A stretch of DNA of 64,000 bases from CAXBNB01 sp040151475 (GCF_040151475.1 NZ_JBDKWG010000153.1:87840-151839); one strand, 5' to 3'; positions 18,805 through 27,608 are shown, counted from the stretch's first letter. Notes: a model not told the origin generated them from the sequence alone. A program made the numbers and translations.

Positions 18805-18964
18805 ATGTTTTATCTTCCTTAAAGAATTGTCCACTGAACACAGGTTGATATCATGCTGTTTTCCTTCGTTTTCAACCGCTATAATCAATTCCTATTCCTT
18901 TAAATCCTAGCTTTCAAGGTTACAGCATTTTCAATAGCAATGTTGGTTTTGGCCTTTCAAATGG

Positions 18965-19052
18965 CTTACTGAAACAAAACGGCTGTTCACCGAAAGCTAA
19001 TTGCCATTCACCTGTTTTTCCTCATAACATGCTGATTTACAAGATACTTTTA
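18965..19052 (+). promoter_or_regulatory. Site C: triple 21-bp direct repeat and -7 element
   Basis: Cores at 18968 (ACTGAAAC), 18989 (TTCACCGAAAG) and 19010 (ATTCACCTG), spaced 21 bp. The clearest copy of the repeat. TACTTTTA (TAnnTTT match) begins at 19045, again exactly 35 bp from the last core. Located 75 bp before the 19085 gene. Confidence 0.7.
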
Positions 19053-19084
19053 CTATAAAATTAATTAACCAAAAAGTAAACGTC

Positions 19085-19528
19085 ATGAAAAAAATAGCAT
19101 TATTATCAATTATATTGATCGGATTCTTAATGTCCGCTTATGCCCAGGAATGGATGGTCGAAAGCTACATGGAACGAACCCATATTAGCACTAAAATAGG
19201 AACATCGGTAGGACTTGTTCTTTCAGGAAATATCAAGGTGGGTGCATTTTATCAAAAGCATGCCAATACTTCGTTGTTCCAGGAGGAAGAACTCCCACAC
19301 CTATATGAGGAACATTTCAAAGGGATTTACTTCAGTTATCCAATAAAGCAATCTAAAATATTTGAGCTTGACATGAAAATCAGGACAGGGCTTACAAATG
19401 TGGGCTTTATAATCACACCTTCATTCCATGCCTATGTAGAGCCTATAAGGAAGGTAAGGCTTGGCTTGGGGCTAGGTATGAGAATGCTTAGACCCACGGT
19501 GCAACCCTCTATTTCTATCACCCTTTAA
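19085..19528 (+). CDS. Small outer-membrane beta-barrel-like protein
   Basis: 147 residues; signal peptide 1-20 (ending SAYAQ). The rest alternates hydrophobic and polar residues in short stretches (TSVGLVLSGNIKVGAFYQ, KVRLGLGLGMRM) and ends in a hydrophobic strand (SISITL), as in small outer-membrane barrels. No named family recognised. It has its own copy of the direct repeat (site C) and its own terminator, so it is likely co-regulated with the appendage-like operon that follows. Confidence 0.7.
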   Translation: MKKIALLSIILIGFLMSAYAQEWMVESYMERTHISTKIGTSVGLVLSGNIKVGAFYQKHANTSLFQEEELPHLYEEHFKGIYFSYPIKQSKIFELDMKIRTGLTNVGFIITPSFHAYVEPIRKVRLGLGLGMRMLRPTVQPSISITL

Positions 19529-19668
19529 ACGAACATATAAGATTGAATTACCATTACAAATTTGTGCAGGGTTCAAAGATAAAATGATCATCGCTAAACA
19601 TCGGTGGTCATTTCCCTTTATGTAAATCCAGGCTACTGCTGATAAATCTGACTTTATTTTTCATGACC

Positions 19669-19697
19669 AAAAGGCTTCAAAAATTGAAGCCTTTTTT
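19669..19697 (+). terminator. Terminator after the 19085 gene
   Basis: AAAAGGCTTCAA (19669-19680) and TTGAAGCCTTTT (19684-19695), 3-nt loop, T run to 19697. The spacer beyond it (19698-19831) contains one more hairpin without a T run (TTTCCTGT/ACAGGAAA at 19778-19797) and no gene. Confidence 0.85.
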
Positions 19698-19831
19698 AGT
19701 GGCGCAAAGTGAAATTCTGAATTGAAAAATCAACCTATCCAAAGTGGAGAGATACTGCTCGACAAAGAAGTATCAGATTTCCTGTGTGGACAGGAAACAA
19801 GCAAAATACAGTAAAAGAAGCATATTGACCA

Positions 19832-19898
19832 TCCACCTATACTAAGCTACCAACTACCGACACATGGGCATTTGAGGGATATGAAAGCTGCATTTTTG
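19832..19898 (+). promoter_or_regulatory. Site E: double 21-bp direct repeat and -7 element
   Basis: TCCACCT and CTACCGACA with cores at 19835 and 19856, 21 bp apart. A further ACC pair (19828 and 19849) has the same period. CATTTTTG (7 of 8... first base differs from TAnnTTTG) begins at 19891, exactly 35 bp from the last core. Precedes the chaperone/usher-like operon at 19926. Confidence 0.55.
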
Positions 19899-19925
19899 AG
19901 ATATAATTCATAAACAAATAATCAA

Positions 19926-20732
19926 ATGAAACATTTAATAGCACTCTTAATCATTCTTTCGATCGCCTCAAAGGCGGCTTTGGCCAGCGTTTCAATCATG
20001 AATGGGCTTAGCCACATGTACAACGGAAACTCCGGGGATGTAATTCAGGGGCAGGTAGTTCTTGTGAACACTTCTGATCAAAGCCAGCGCGTAAAATTCG
20101 AACTGAACGAGGCTCTTTTCTCATGTACATCTGGTCGGGTTTTCACAGAAAAGAGTACTCATGTCCAATCATCCAGCACGTGGTTTGAAGGTGAAGTGAT
20201 GGAAAAGGTATTGTCCCCAAGGGAAAAGTATGTGTATCGCTTCACTATCCGAATTCCAGAGGATCCAAGCTTGCGAGGTTCTTACTGGACAGCACTTATG
20301 GTGTCAGTAGAAAAACCCATCCGGGAGGAGATAATGAACAATGGAATAGGGTTGAATACGAAAGTGAGATATGCAGTTGGCTTACTGACCAACGTAAATG
20401 AATTTGACGAAGTAACTCTTGATTTTGAAGAAGTGGATCTTGATACCGACTCACCTAAGTATAAAAATGAATTAGGCATCAAAATACGAAACAATGGGAT
20501 TTTTATAGAAGGCGTTGCTTTGGTTTTGGAAGTGTATAATGACGCAGGAAAAAGAGTAGCTGTATTTGAAACAGATAGAAATATGGTTTTCCCAGGTGTA
20601 TGTAAGACCTATTCATTGGACATCTCCAGTTTGCCAGCCGGTAAGTACGAGTGCTTGCTTCTTGCAGATGCAAGAGAGGAGTTTACAGGCACAAACCTGT
20701 CTTTACAGTTGGACTCATCGATAGAACTATAA
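19926..20732 (+). CDS. Periplasmic two-Ig-domain chaperone-like protein
   Basis: 268 residues; signal peptide 1-20 (ending KAALA). Predicted all-beta with two Ig-like halves: about 22-135 (including VVLVNTSDQSQRVKFEL, then LSPREKYVYRFTIRIPEDPSLRGSYW) and about 140-265 (LGIKIRNNGIFIEGVALVLEV, SLDISSLPAGKYECLL). The layout resembles pilus chaperones or the WxL-interacting DUF916 type, but I cannot name a family with confidence. It is first in an operon with the large barrel protein 32 bp downstream. In this setting a role in handling the small secreted proteins of the locus is the simplest inference. Confidence 0.7.
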   Translation: MKHLIALLIILSIASKAALASVSIMNGLSHMYNGNSGDVIQGQVVLVNTSDQSQRVKFELNEALFSCTSGRVFTEKSTHVQSSSTWFEGEVMEKVLSPREKYVYRFTIRIPEDPSLRGSYWTALMVSVEKPIREEIMNNGIGLNTKVRYAVGLLTNVNEFDEVTLDFEEVDLDTDSPKYKNELGIKIRNNGIFIEGVALVLEVYNDAGKRVAVFETDRNMVFPGVCKTYSLDISSLPAGKYECLLLADAREEFTGTNLSLQLDSSIEL

Positions 20733-20764
20733 GAATTTACACAACCCTTTAAAGCCATCAAGCC

Positions 20765-23479
20765 ATGTTCAATACTAGCATAAAATACCTAATCATAGTT
20801 GCCCTGTTACTTGCTGGTACTGTTGTGCATGCACAAATGGGTTTTAGGATCACCGCCTTAGAAAAGGAAGAAACTTATCTACCAGGAGAAAGATATACAT
20901 TGGTGATGGAAGTGGTGAATACCTCCAACACCTCGCAAAAAGTAAATCCCCAAATCAATTTACCTGAAACATGGGATTTGATTACCCAGCCAGCAAATAC
21001 CATATTGAGATCAGGAGAAAAGAAACTGTTGTTTTACAGCATGTTTATACCAACAGGGGAAAGTCCTGGAACCCGGAAAGGGGTATTTAACCTTCTCAAT
21101 AATCGAGGTGAAACCATAGTCTCCAAAGAATTACTTTTTACCATAGAAGAACACCACAATCTTACTGTTGAAAAACTCATATCAGAGCAATTTATTCAGG
21201 CAGGTGAACTGATAGAAACAACTTTTGAAATAAGAAATGATGGAAACGTCAGTGAAAAAGTCATACTTTCTTCAAGGAATCTGATTGAAGGGAAAGCCTT
21301 GTTCAACATAGCTGCTGATTCCACGGTTCTCGTAAAAGTCGTTCAGCCAACAAACGAAAAAGATTATTCTATGCGGCAGGTGACCACTAACCTGGAAGTG
21401 GAGAACAGCACTACAGGCACTATCCAAAAAGCTTTTAGTTCAACAAAGGTTATTCCAACGAAGGTAGCTGCTAAAGATGCATACTTACGGTATCCGATGG
21501 AAGCCAGCATATACCACAACAGCTATACCAGCAATAACATGAGTGCCAATTCCCAATATTTCGAAGTGCGCGGAAACGGGCATTTGGACTCAGCCGATAA
21601 CCATTTCCTTAACTTATTGATTAGAGCACCAAAACAAGCTAGCCAAAGTAGGTTCGGGGTGACCGATCAATACAGTTTCATCTATAAATACAAAGATCGT
21701 ACAACCGTGTATTTGGGAGATCACTCTTTCAACATGAACCGATTGGGCTTTACCGGAAGGTTCGGCATGGGCATTAAAGTGGATCAAAAAGTAAACAATT
21801 GGTTGCTAAGTGGATTCTATACCAAGCCAAGGCTTTTTAGCTACACCACAGAGCCTACCATTGGAGCAAAGGCGGTATATAGATCATCTGATTATTTAAA
21901 AATGGGCATTTCTGTTTCCCATTCGAAAGAGATAGCGCAATACTACAACTACCAGGCTGTGAAAACAGATGGGCAATCAGGTCAAATAGCCGTATTCGAA
22001 GTGGACTACCAGGATGAAACCACTACTGTCCGTGCCGAGTTGGCCACAAGTATGACCAGCGAAACCATGGACTATGCCACCGACTTTAATTTGAGCCACA
22101 GAATGGGCAAACTTTTCTATAACGGTAGTGTGACCATGGCCGGTGAGAATTATTTTGGGACTTTGAGCAATAGCACCAGGTATTCCAACTCCTTAAACTA
22201 TAACCTGAATAAATGGAATTTTGGAATTGGGCATGGCTATTCTCAGGTTCACGAACGTGTGGACTCAACCCTATTTGGTGCACGTCCAAGTTTTGAAAAT
22301 TATTATGCTGCCATTGGCTACCGTGTAAACAGAAACCACTATTTCAATGTTAGGGCTTCCCATAGGAGCAGGGAGGATCAAAGTGATCTTCAAAGTTTCA
22401 ATTACCGTGAAAAGGGGATTACCTATCGCTATAGATACACAAGGGAATTTTTGACCTTGAATGTTAGCGGTACTTACAACAGAACCCAAAACCTGATTGG
22501 TGACAACAATGGGTTTAGGGATACTTATGGTCACTCACTTGGAGCGATCTATAAAATGTCACAGAATTTTTCTGTTAGGGGGAACTTCAGCCACAACAGG
22601 ACAAACAGGTATAACCAAGCCAATATAAATACGGATTTTTTTCTATACGGAACAGGCATCAACTACAATGTCAATAGGATGTTAAGGTTTAGTGGAAGCT
22701 ACAACAGTGGCTTCAGTCCGGAAGACACTTATAGAAAAAGGGATTTCATCAATGCCAGCGTGATGGTGAAGAAAGGAAGAAACCATCAGCTAGAGGCGCG
22801 TGTGAATTATTTCATCACACCCAACACGATCAATAATAAAGAAGTGTTTGCCTATGTAAAATACACCTACCGTTTTGGTGCGCCTTTGAAAAAAATATTG
22901 AAACAGGGTGGCGTTAGTGGACAGGTTGTTTCAAATGATCCTTCCATAGATTTAAGAGGTGTGCAGTTTATGGCTGTAGGAAATTCCGTAAGATCGGACA
23001 GGAGTGGGCGCTTCGAATTGAACAATTTACCAGAAGGTGACAACTATGTTATTTTGGACGAATCCACTCTTCCCAGAGGTATTGTTTCTGCTTCACAAAT
23101 ACCTCTTCAGGTGGATGTTTCTGAAAACCAGAAAGAATCTTTACAAATAGAATTGGTGAAGGCTGTGGAAGTGAGAGGCCAGCTCCAGGTTGAAAATGCG
23201 AAAATCGACTACAACCTTAAGGGTTACTTGAAGCTGCAAAATGATTCTTTCACTTATTATGTTGAATCAGATAAAGAAGGAAACTTTAAGTTGAATCAAG
23301 TGGTACCTGGATCGTATAAGCTTTCCCTTATAAGGCTGAAAAACGAATCAAACCTGTTGGCTACCACAGAGCAGCTTACAATAGATGTGAAAGATAATGC
23401 GCAAATGGCTATATTCAAGTTGAAAGCGAAAGAGCGCAGCATCAAGTTTAAAAACAAAGAATTTAAAGTAGGACAATAA
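20765..23479 (+). CDS. Large usher-like outer-membrane beta-barrel protein
   Basis: 904 residues; signal peptide 1-23 (ending VVHAQ). Two N-terminal Ig/NEW3-like domains (about 25-130, YLPGERYTLVMEVVNTSN; and 130-225, LIEGKALFNIAAD). A long stretch at about 235-690 has repeated amphipathic strands with aromatic ends (YSFIYKYKDRTTVYLGDHSF, FNFRASHRS-like segments, FVRGNFSHN-like segments), as expected of a large barrel. C-terminal carboxypeptidase-regulatory/SdrD-B-like beta domains follow at about 695-790 (GGVSGQVV, SDRSGRFELNNLPEGDNYVIL) and 795-890. Plug-less barrel of about 450 residues plus soluble beta domains at both ends recalls chaperone-usher ushers; no named usher family is assigned. 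It overlaps the next gene by 1 bp. Confidence 0.7.
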   Translation: MFNTSIKYLIIVALLLAGTVVHAQMGFRITALEKEETYLPGERYTLVMEVVNTSNTSQKVNPQINLPETWDLITQPANTILRSGEKKLLFYSMFIPTGESPGTRKGVFNLLNNRGETIVSKELLFTIEEHHNLTVEKLISEQFIQAGELIETTFEIRNDGNVSEKVILSSRNLIEGKALFNIAADSTVLVKVVQPTNEKDYSMRQVTTNLEVENSTTGTIQKAFSSTKVIPTKVAAKDAYLRYPMEASIYHNSYTSNNMSANSQYFEVRGNGHLDSADNHFLNLLIRAPKQASQSRFGVTDQYSFIYKYKDRTTVYLGDHSFNMNRLGFTGRFGMGIKVDQKVNNWLLSGFYTKPRLFSYTTEPTIGAKAVYRSSDYLKMGISVSHSKEIAQYYNYQAVKTDGQSGQIAVFEVDYQDETTTVRAELATSMTSETMDYATDFNLSHRMGKLFYNGSVTMAGENYFGTLSNSTRYSNSLNYNLNKWNFGIGHGYSQVHERVDSTLFGARPSFENYYAAIGYRVNRNHYFNVRASHRSREDQSDLQSFNYREKGITYRYRYTREFLTLNVSGTYNRTQNLIGDNNGFRDTYGHSLGAIYKMSQNFSVRGNFSHNRTNRYNQANINTDFFLYGTGINYNVNRMLRFSGSYNSGFSPEDTYRKRDFINASVMVKKGRNHQLEARVNYFITPNTINNKEVFAYVKYTYRFGAPLKKILKQGGVSGQVVSNDPSIDLRGVQFMAVGNSVRSDRSGRFELNNLPEGDNYVILDESTLPRGIVSASQIPLQVDVSENQKESLQIELVKAVEVRGQLQVENAKIDYNLKGYLKLQNDSFTYYVESDKEGNFKLNQVVPGSYKLSLIRLKNESNLLATTEQLTIDVKDNAQMAIFKLKAKERSIKFKNKEFKVGQ

Positions 23480-24060
23480 TGAAAACACGACTAACATATA
23501 TAGCACTGGTTTTGCTAGTGAGCACATCTTTGTGCCAGGCACAAGAAACACTCAATGCCAACGATCCCAATACATTCATTTTTGGAGGGGATCAAAAATC
23601 CACTTCACTGTCAGTGGATATTCTTCCGGTAGCGATAGTGGATGTAGAGCCGGATCCAGGGTCATTTGGTTCTGGTGGTGGGGCAGCAGCTGATATGGAG
23701 GCAGGACTACCAGTGACTGGTGGGACGGCAGGCAGTCTCGATAACCTCTGGCTCAACTTTACACACCGTGCGCTCAATTATCAGCCTGCTAGGATTTATG
23801 TATCCACCAACCAACCCGTACCTGCCGGAATGACCATCAAGGTTCAAATTATCAGTGTAGGCGCTGGTGGGGATTACCCTAAAAATCCTAATTATAATCA
23901 GATAACCCTTAGTCAGGCAGATCAGGTCATTGTATATGATTTTGCCAACGGATATACCGGAGACGGTCTAAACAATGGGTATCAGCTTAGTTATACCATT
24001 GATAATCCAGGAGGGGCTTCTCTTCCAGCAGGGTTTGAAGTATTGTACAGAATTCAATAA
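23479..24060 (+). CDS. Secreted subunit-like protein, paralogue of the 18106 product
   Basis: 193 residues; signal peptide 1-22 (ending LCQAQ). Shares blocks with the 18106 protein in order: SLSVDILPVAIVDVEPD, then a Gly/Ala-rich insert (GSGGGAAADMEAG), LWLNFTHRALNY, NGYTGDGLNNGYQLSYTID and a final strand FEVLYRIQ. Start overlaps the stop of the barrel gene (TAATG). Likely a minor or basal subunit of the same structure; function inferred from paralogy and position. Confidence 0.72.
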   Translation: MKTRLTYIALVLLVSTSLCQAQETLNANDPNTFIFGGDQKSTSLSVDILPVAIVDVEPDPGSFGSGGGAAADMEAGLPVTGGTAGSLDNLWLNFTHRALNYQPARIYVSTNQPVPAGMTIKVQIISVGAGGDYPKNPNYNQITLSQADQVIVYDFANGYTGDGLNNGYQLSYTIDNPGGASLPAGFEVLYRIQ

Positions 24061-24072
24061 AAATCAAAAGCC

Positions 24073-24672
24073 ATGAAAACGACACATATATTCATATTCT
24101 TATTTTTCATTTCCCAATATAGCTTCGGGCAACTTCTTCCCGGTACATTGGATGTTACTGGTTTTCCAAGCATGTCCCAATCAATTAATGACCTGGTTGA
24201 TGAAGCGGGTGAAGATGATGCCAGCTATGGTTTCGAATCGGTTTTTGATGCTTCTCAAATATCCTTCATTTTGGATCCTTATACCAATCCTATCACTGGG
24301 TTTACGACTTCATCCAATCAAAATTGTACGGCAAATATTTATAGGTACTCAGTATATATGCATACCCAAAATCCACCCCAAAACACGGTTGTTCAGGCAA
24401 AAACAACTTTTAATAGTGGGGTGAGATTTCCTGCTGCTATTCCTTATGATGACTTGATAATCAGGCCACTAGGTCCTCGGGATTTAACGCCAGAAAATGG
24501 TGGGGCTTACATTACCATACCAAACCAGGGAAATGTTGCTATAAAGGTCTTTGAATTTATTGGTTGCAGGGAGCAGATTCCAATTCAGTTTAAGATAAAC
24601 CCAAGTGCTTTAGCTATTTCTGGTAACAGTAATTTCAATGTTATTTACACCGTAGTAGGAAGCTTGAATTGA
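24073..24672 (+). CDS. Secreted protein of the appendage-like operon
   Basis: 199 residues; signal peptide about 1-19 (ending SFGQ). Predicted beta-rich; contains two Cys (CTANIYRY and GCREQIP) and ends with a strand SNFNVIYTVVGSLN that resembles the last strand of the 18106 product. No family recognised. It lies 12 bp after the 23479 gene. Could be a tip or accessory subunit; alternatively an unrelated surface protein. Confidence 0.68.
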   Translation: MKTTHIFIFLFFISQYSFGQLLPGTLDVTGFPSMSQSINDLVDEAGEDDASYGFESVFDASQISFILDPYTNPITGFTTSSNQNCTANIYRYSVYMHTQNPPQNTVVQAKTTFNSGVRFPAAIPYDDLIIRPLGPRDLTPENGGAYITIPNQGNVAIKVFEFIGCREQIPIQFKINPSALAISGNSNFNVIYTVVGSLN

Positions 24673-24677
24673 TAACT

Positions 24678-24968
24678 ATGATCAATAAAGTATTTTTCGA
24701 ACGGTTTACAACGGAGGAACTCAATGAATTAAACACTTTTATTGAACAGGTAATAAGTCACAAAGAATTTGATTTACCACAAAAAATAGCTGATTCAGAA
24801 ACTTCCATACGAATAAAAAAACACCTCAACAGAATGGGCTTTAAAAACTGGAAGAATCTTGCCGACACTTCTCATAAAGAAATCATCAATGACCACAAGT
24901 TAAATTCAAAAACCTTAAAAGAAATTGATAAGGAATTAAAAAAAAGAAACTTAAAATGGAAGAAGTAA
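24678..24968 (+). CDS. Stand-alone RNA polymerase alpha-CTD-like protein
   Basis: 96 residues from ATG 24678; a TTG at 24669 would overlap the previous stop. Residues about 40-96 resemble the C-terminal domain of RpoA (helix-hairpin-helix fold): TSIRIKKHLNRMGFKNWKNL corresponds to the helix with LSVRAxNCLK..I.T...L, followed by a second helix with LNSKTLKEIDKELKKRNLKW, matching the family pattern FGxKSLxEIxxxLxxxGL. The first 40 residues are a separate acidic helix region. It is the last gene of the usher-like operon. Alpha-CTD-like domains bind DNA or sigma/activators, so a regulatory role is possible; this is inference. Confidence 0.65.
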   Translation: MINKVFFERFTTEELNELNTFIEQVISHKEFDLPQKIADSETSIRIKKHLNRMGFKNWKNLADTSHKEIINDHKLNSKTLKEIDKELKKRNLKWKK

Positions 24969-25001
24969 ATTCAAGCAATTTTTCACTTCATCAAAATCAT
25001 A

Positions 25002-27401
25002 CTATTTCACAATCACCATTGGAAAATCCTGCCCCCTGGACCAGGACATTGGGTATTGTACTGTTCCTTTATGAAGTTCAGTCAACTCTGGAATACGATC
25101 GTTTAAATAAGACTCCAATTCTTTGATTGTCACCTTCTTATCATCATTACTTCCATCAGCTTTACCAGCCATTCCTTCTATAAGGGCATAAGTAAAAACA
25201 CCGTGCCCCAATTCCGAAAACTCAGTAGCATACTGTTCGGATCCGGTAGAAGCCAGTAAGACGGTTCCGGCGGATCTGGCCAGCTGTAGCATGGCTTTTT
25301 CACTTGCCACTCCCCTTTTGGCAAAGGTTTCTACAGCTCCTCCACTTTGACAGGCATCAAGTATCACTACTTGTTTTTGAGCTGCTATTTTGGAGCAATA
25401 TTGTTTTAACTCTTCCGCCGAAATTCCTTTTTCTCTGTACATTTCAGATTGTCCGTAAAGCTGGGTAATGTCGTGTAATCCAAGAAAAAATTCATTTTCA
25501 AATTCACTTTCATCCATCATACCATGACCTGCATAGTAAAACACAAAAACATCATTGGGCTTTGCCTTGGTTGCAATTTTCTCAAATGCAGCTACCACAT
25601 TGCCCTTATTGGCTTCTTGATCTTTGATAAATATAAGTTCGGCATCCTGAAAAATTTCTATTGATTTACTCAAGAAATGATCCGTAAAAGCTGTAGCATC
25701 TGCTATGGCATAGTTCAGATTGTATTTGGGATTTTTATACTGATTGATTCCTACCGCCAGAATATACAAGTCAGATTCAAGCTGATCTGCTTTATAATTC
25801 ACAACGATCTGATCATGATCTGACTGATATCCCGAATCACTAATTGCCACAGCCTTAATGATATTTTGACCGGGAATGACATTGACCGAAGAAACAAATG
25901 TATCAGAAGCCATCTTGAAACCTCTGGTATTTTCATTCACCAATTTATCATTGACAAATATCCTTACCTTGCTTACCGGATCTCCATTTTCCCTGACCTT
26001 CACGGTAACGGTTATCTCATTCCTTTTACTGTAAAAAACACTGTCATCAGAAACTATCTCAATGGAAGGAGCATTGGCAATCATACGCTCAATATCTTCT
26101 TCTGACTCTCCATTCTGCTGATTGAAAACAGTCTCTCCCAAATTTGGTGTGTACATTTTATCAAATGTAGCAGCTACAGGAATTCTACGGACTCCATTGG
26201 TCCAATAGATATCTTCTGCAGCATCTATGGACCCCTCCGTCTTTCCGTCCGGAGTGATCAATACATAACTGTGGCTATTCTCCAAAGAAGCATACAATGT
26301 AGCCACCTTCTTCACTTCTTGCGCATCAATAATATGTGACACGTTCCTGTTATCGGTAATAATCATGTGCTTTTCATCATTAAGAAAACTCATATCAGCA
26401 ATCTTCATGTCAAGAGATCTCAGGTTATTGGCAATCAACTGAATAGATTTCAAAAAATTTCCCTGACCATCATATACATTCAAATGTTTCAATGTAGCTA
26501 CAAAAATCCTGTTTTCGCCAGCCAGTACATCTGTCGGAGTGTAGTTGATTTTATCTGTACTATCCCAGCCAATTTTTTCCGTGATTTTGAAATCAGTGGC
26601 AACAGGTTTCCCCTTGTTTTCATCAAATTCCACAACCTCCATGTTCAAAATAGTTGGTGTAAGCAACTGAGCAGCACATCGGTTTGTCACCAAAAGAAAT
26701 TTTGAATTGATATCGTTTGATGGCGGCAACAAAAACGGTCGCCACACATCATGAAAAACCTCCTTACCAGTTGTATAATCATATACATTCAACTTGTAAT
26801 CATAACTTACATTATGTCTGCCTACTACCAGGTATCTATCTTTATAAAACTTTATGGAATTGATATCTACAGTAGGTCTCAGTTTAAATGATTTTACCAG
26901 GCTGAAATCACTTGTTTTCATAATAACGGCATAAGGAATCAAACTTCTTAACACTGTAAGTGCGATCAGTGACCCATCGGAGTTCATATCCAGAGAAAAT
27001 GGAAGCCCCCTTTCGCCCTCTTGCTCAGCTATTTTTTGTCCGGTTTTAATGTTCCATTTAATCATCTTCCTGTCACGACTTATGCTCAACAGATATTTTC
27101 CGTCAGGTGTAAATTTCAATCCCGATATAAAATCACTATGTCCGGTCAAGACCTTAGTAAGCTTAAGCCTTTGTGCATCAAAAATCTGGATATCTGATCC
27201 TGCATTTTTACCAGCAAGATTCATTACACCATAGGCCTTGGCGATGTGTCTTCCATCAGGACTTACTTCCGTGTAGCTAAGTGCCCCTTTCAAACTTGCA
27301 GCAGTTCGTCTTTCATTTTTACCTTCCAGCCAGTTTTTTTGGGCAAAAACCTTAGGTGAAGTAAGTAATAGGATTACAAGCAACAATATTTTATAGTTCA
27401 T
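25002..27401 (-). CDS. Exported caspase-fold (peptidase C14) protein with WD40-like propeller
   Basis: Start chosen at ATG 27401 (MNYKILLLVILLLTSPKVFAQ, a clear signal peptide); an upstream ATG at 27437 adds 12 residues. About residues 25-430 form a WD40-like beta-propeller (SPDGRHIAKAYG, FTPDGKYLLSISRDRKMIKW, ITPDGKTEGS). An Ig-like domain follows (about 440-540), then the caspase domain (about 550-799) with catalytic His in VFYYAGHGMM and Cys in VVILDACQSGG. Both catalytic residues are present. Because it is exported it is unlikely to be an intracellular suicide protease; processing of surface or periplasmic proteins is more likely. It converges on the usher-like operon (33-bp gap) and is divergent from the LPP20-like gene. 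Confidence 0.92.
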   Translation of the reverse strand: MNYKILLLVILLLTSPKVFAQKNWLEGKNERRTAASLKGALSYTEVSPDGRHIAKAYGVMNLAGKNAGSDIQIFDAQRLKLTKVLTGHSDFISGLKFTPDGKYLLSISRDRKMIKWNIKTGQKIAEQEGERGLPFSLDMNSDGSLIALTVLRSLIPYAVIMKTSDFSLVKSFKLRPTVDINSIKFYKDRYLVVGRHNVSYDYKLNVYDYTTGKEVFHDVWRPFLLPPSNDINSKFLLVTNRCAAQLLTPTILNMEVVEFDENKGKPVATDFKITEKIGWDSTDKINYTPTDVLAGENRIFVATLKHLNVYDGQGNFLKSIQLIANNLRSLDMKIADMSFLNDEKHMIITDNRNVSHIIDAQEVKKVATLYASLENSHSYVLITPDGKTEGSIDAAEDIYWTNGVRRIPVAATFDKMYTPNLGETVFNQQNGESEEDIERMIANAPSIEIVSDDSVFYSKRNEITVTVKVRENGDPVSKVRIFVNDKLVNENTRGFKMASDTFVSSVNVIPGQNIIKAVAISDSGYQSDHDQIVVNYKADQLESDLYILAVGINQYKNPKYNLNYAIADATAFTDHFLSKSIEIFQDAELIFIKDQEANKGNVVAAFEKIATKAKPNDVFVFYYAGHGMMDESEFENEFFLGLHDITQLYGQSEMYREKGISAEELKQYCSKIAAQKQVVILDACQSGGAVETFAKRGVASEKAMLQLARSAGTVLLASTGSEQYATEFSELGHGVFTYALIEGMAGKADGSNDDKKVTIKELESYLNDRIPELTELHKGTVQYPMSWSRGQDFPMVIVK

Positions 27402-27508
27402 AATCAGTAAATGCAAATTATATTCTAAATATACCACCTATTGGGTATTTCATCTGCTTAAAAAAGCTTCTAAGTTTGTTTCATATTCTAATGGCTTGAC
27501 ATCAATAA

Positions 27509-27540
27509 TTCATCAATCAATGGTGTCTGTTCATCGAATA
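27509..27540 (+). promoter_or_regulatory. Site F: double 21-bp direct repeat before the LPP20-like gene
   Basis: ATTCATCAATC (core 27512) and GTTCATCGAATAG (core 27533), 21 bp apart, 76 bp before the gene at 27609. The expected -7 position has no good TAnnTTTG (nearest AT-rich TAAAAATT at 27565). Weakest of the six sites. The rest of the 27438-27608 spacer shows nothing else. Confidence 0.4.
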
Positions 27541-27608
27541 GCAAAAACAATATAGTATTAATTGTAAAAATTCATCTTAAATTCGGTTAAACAAAAAAAT
27601 CTGATGTT

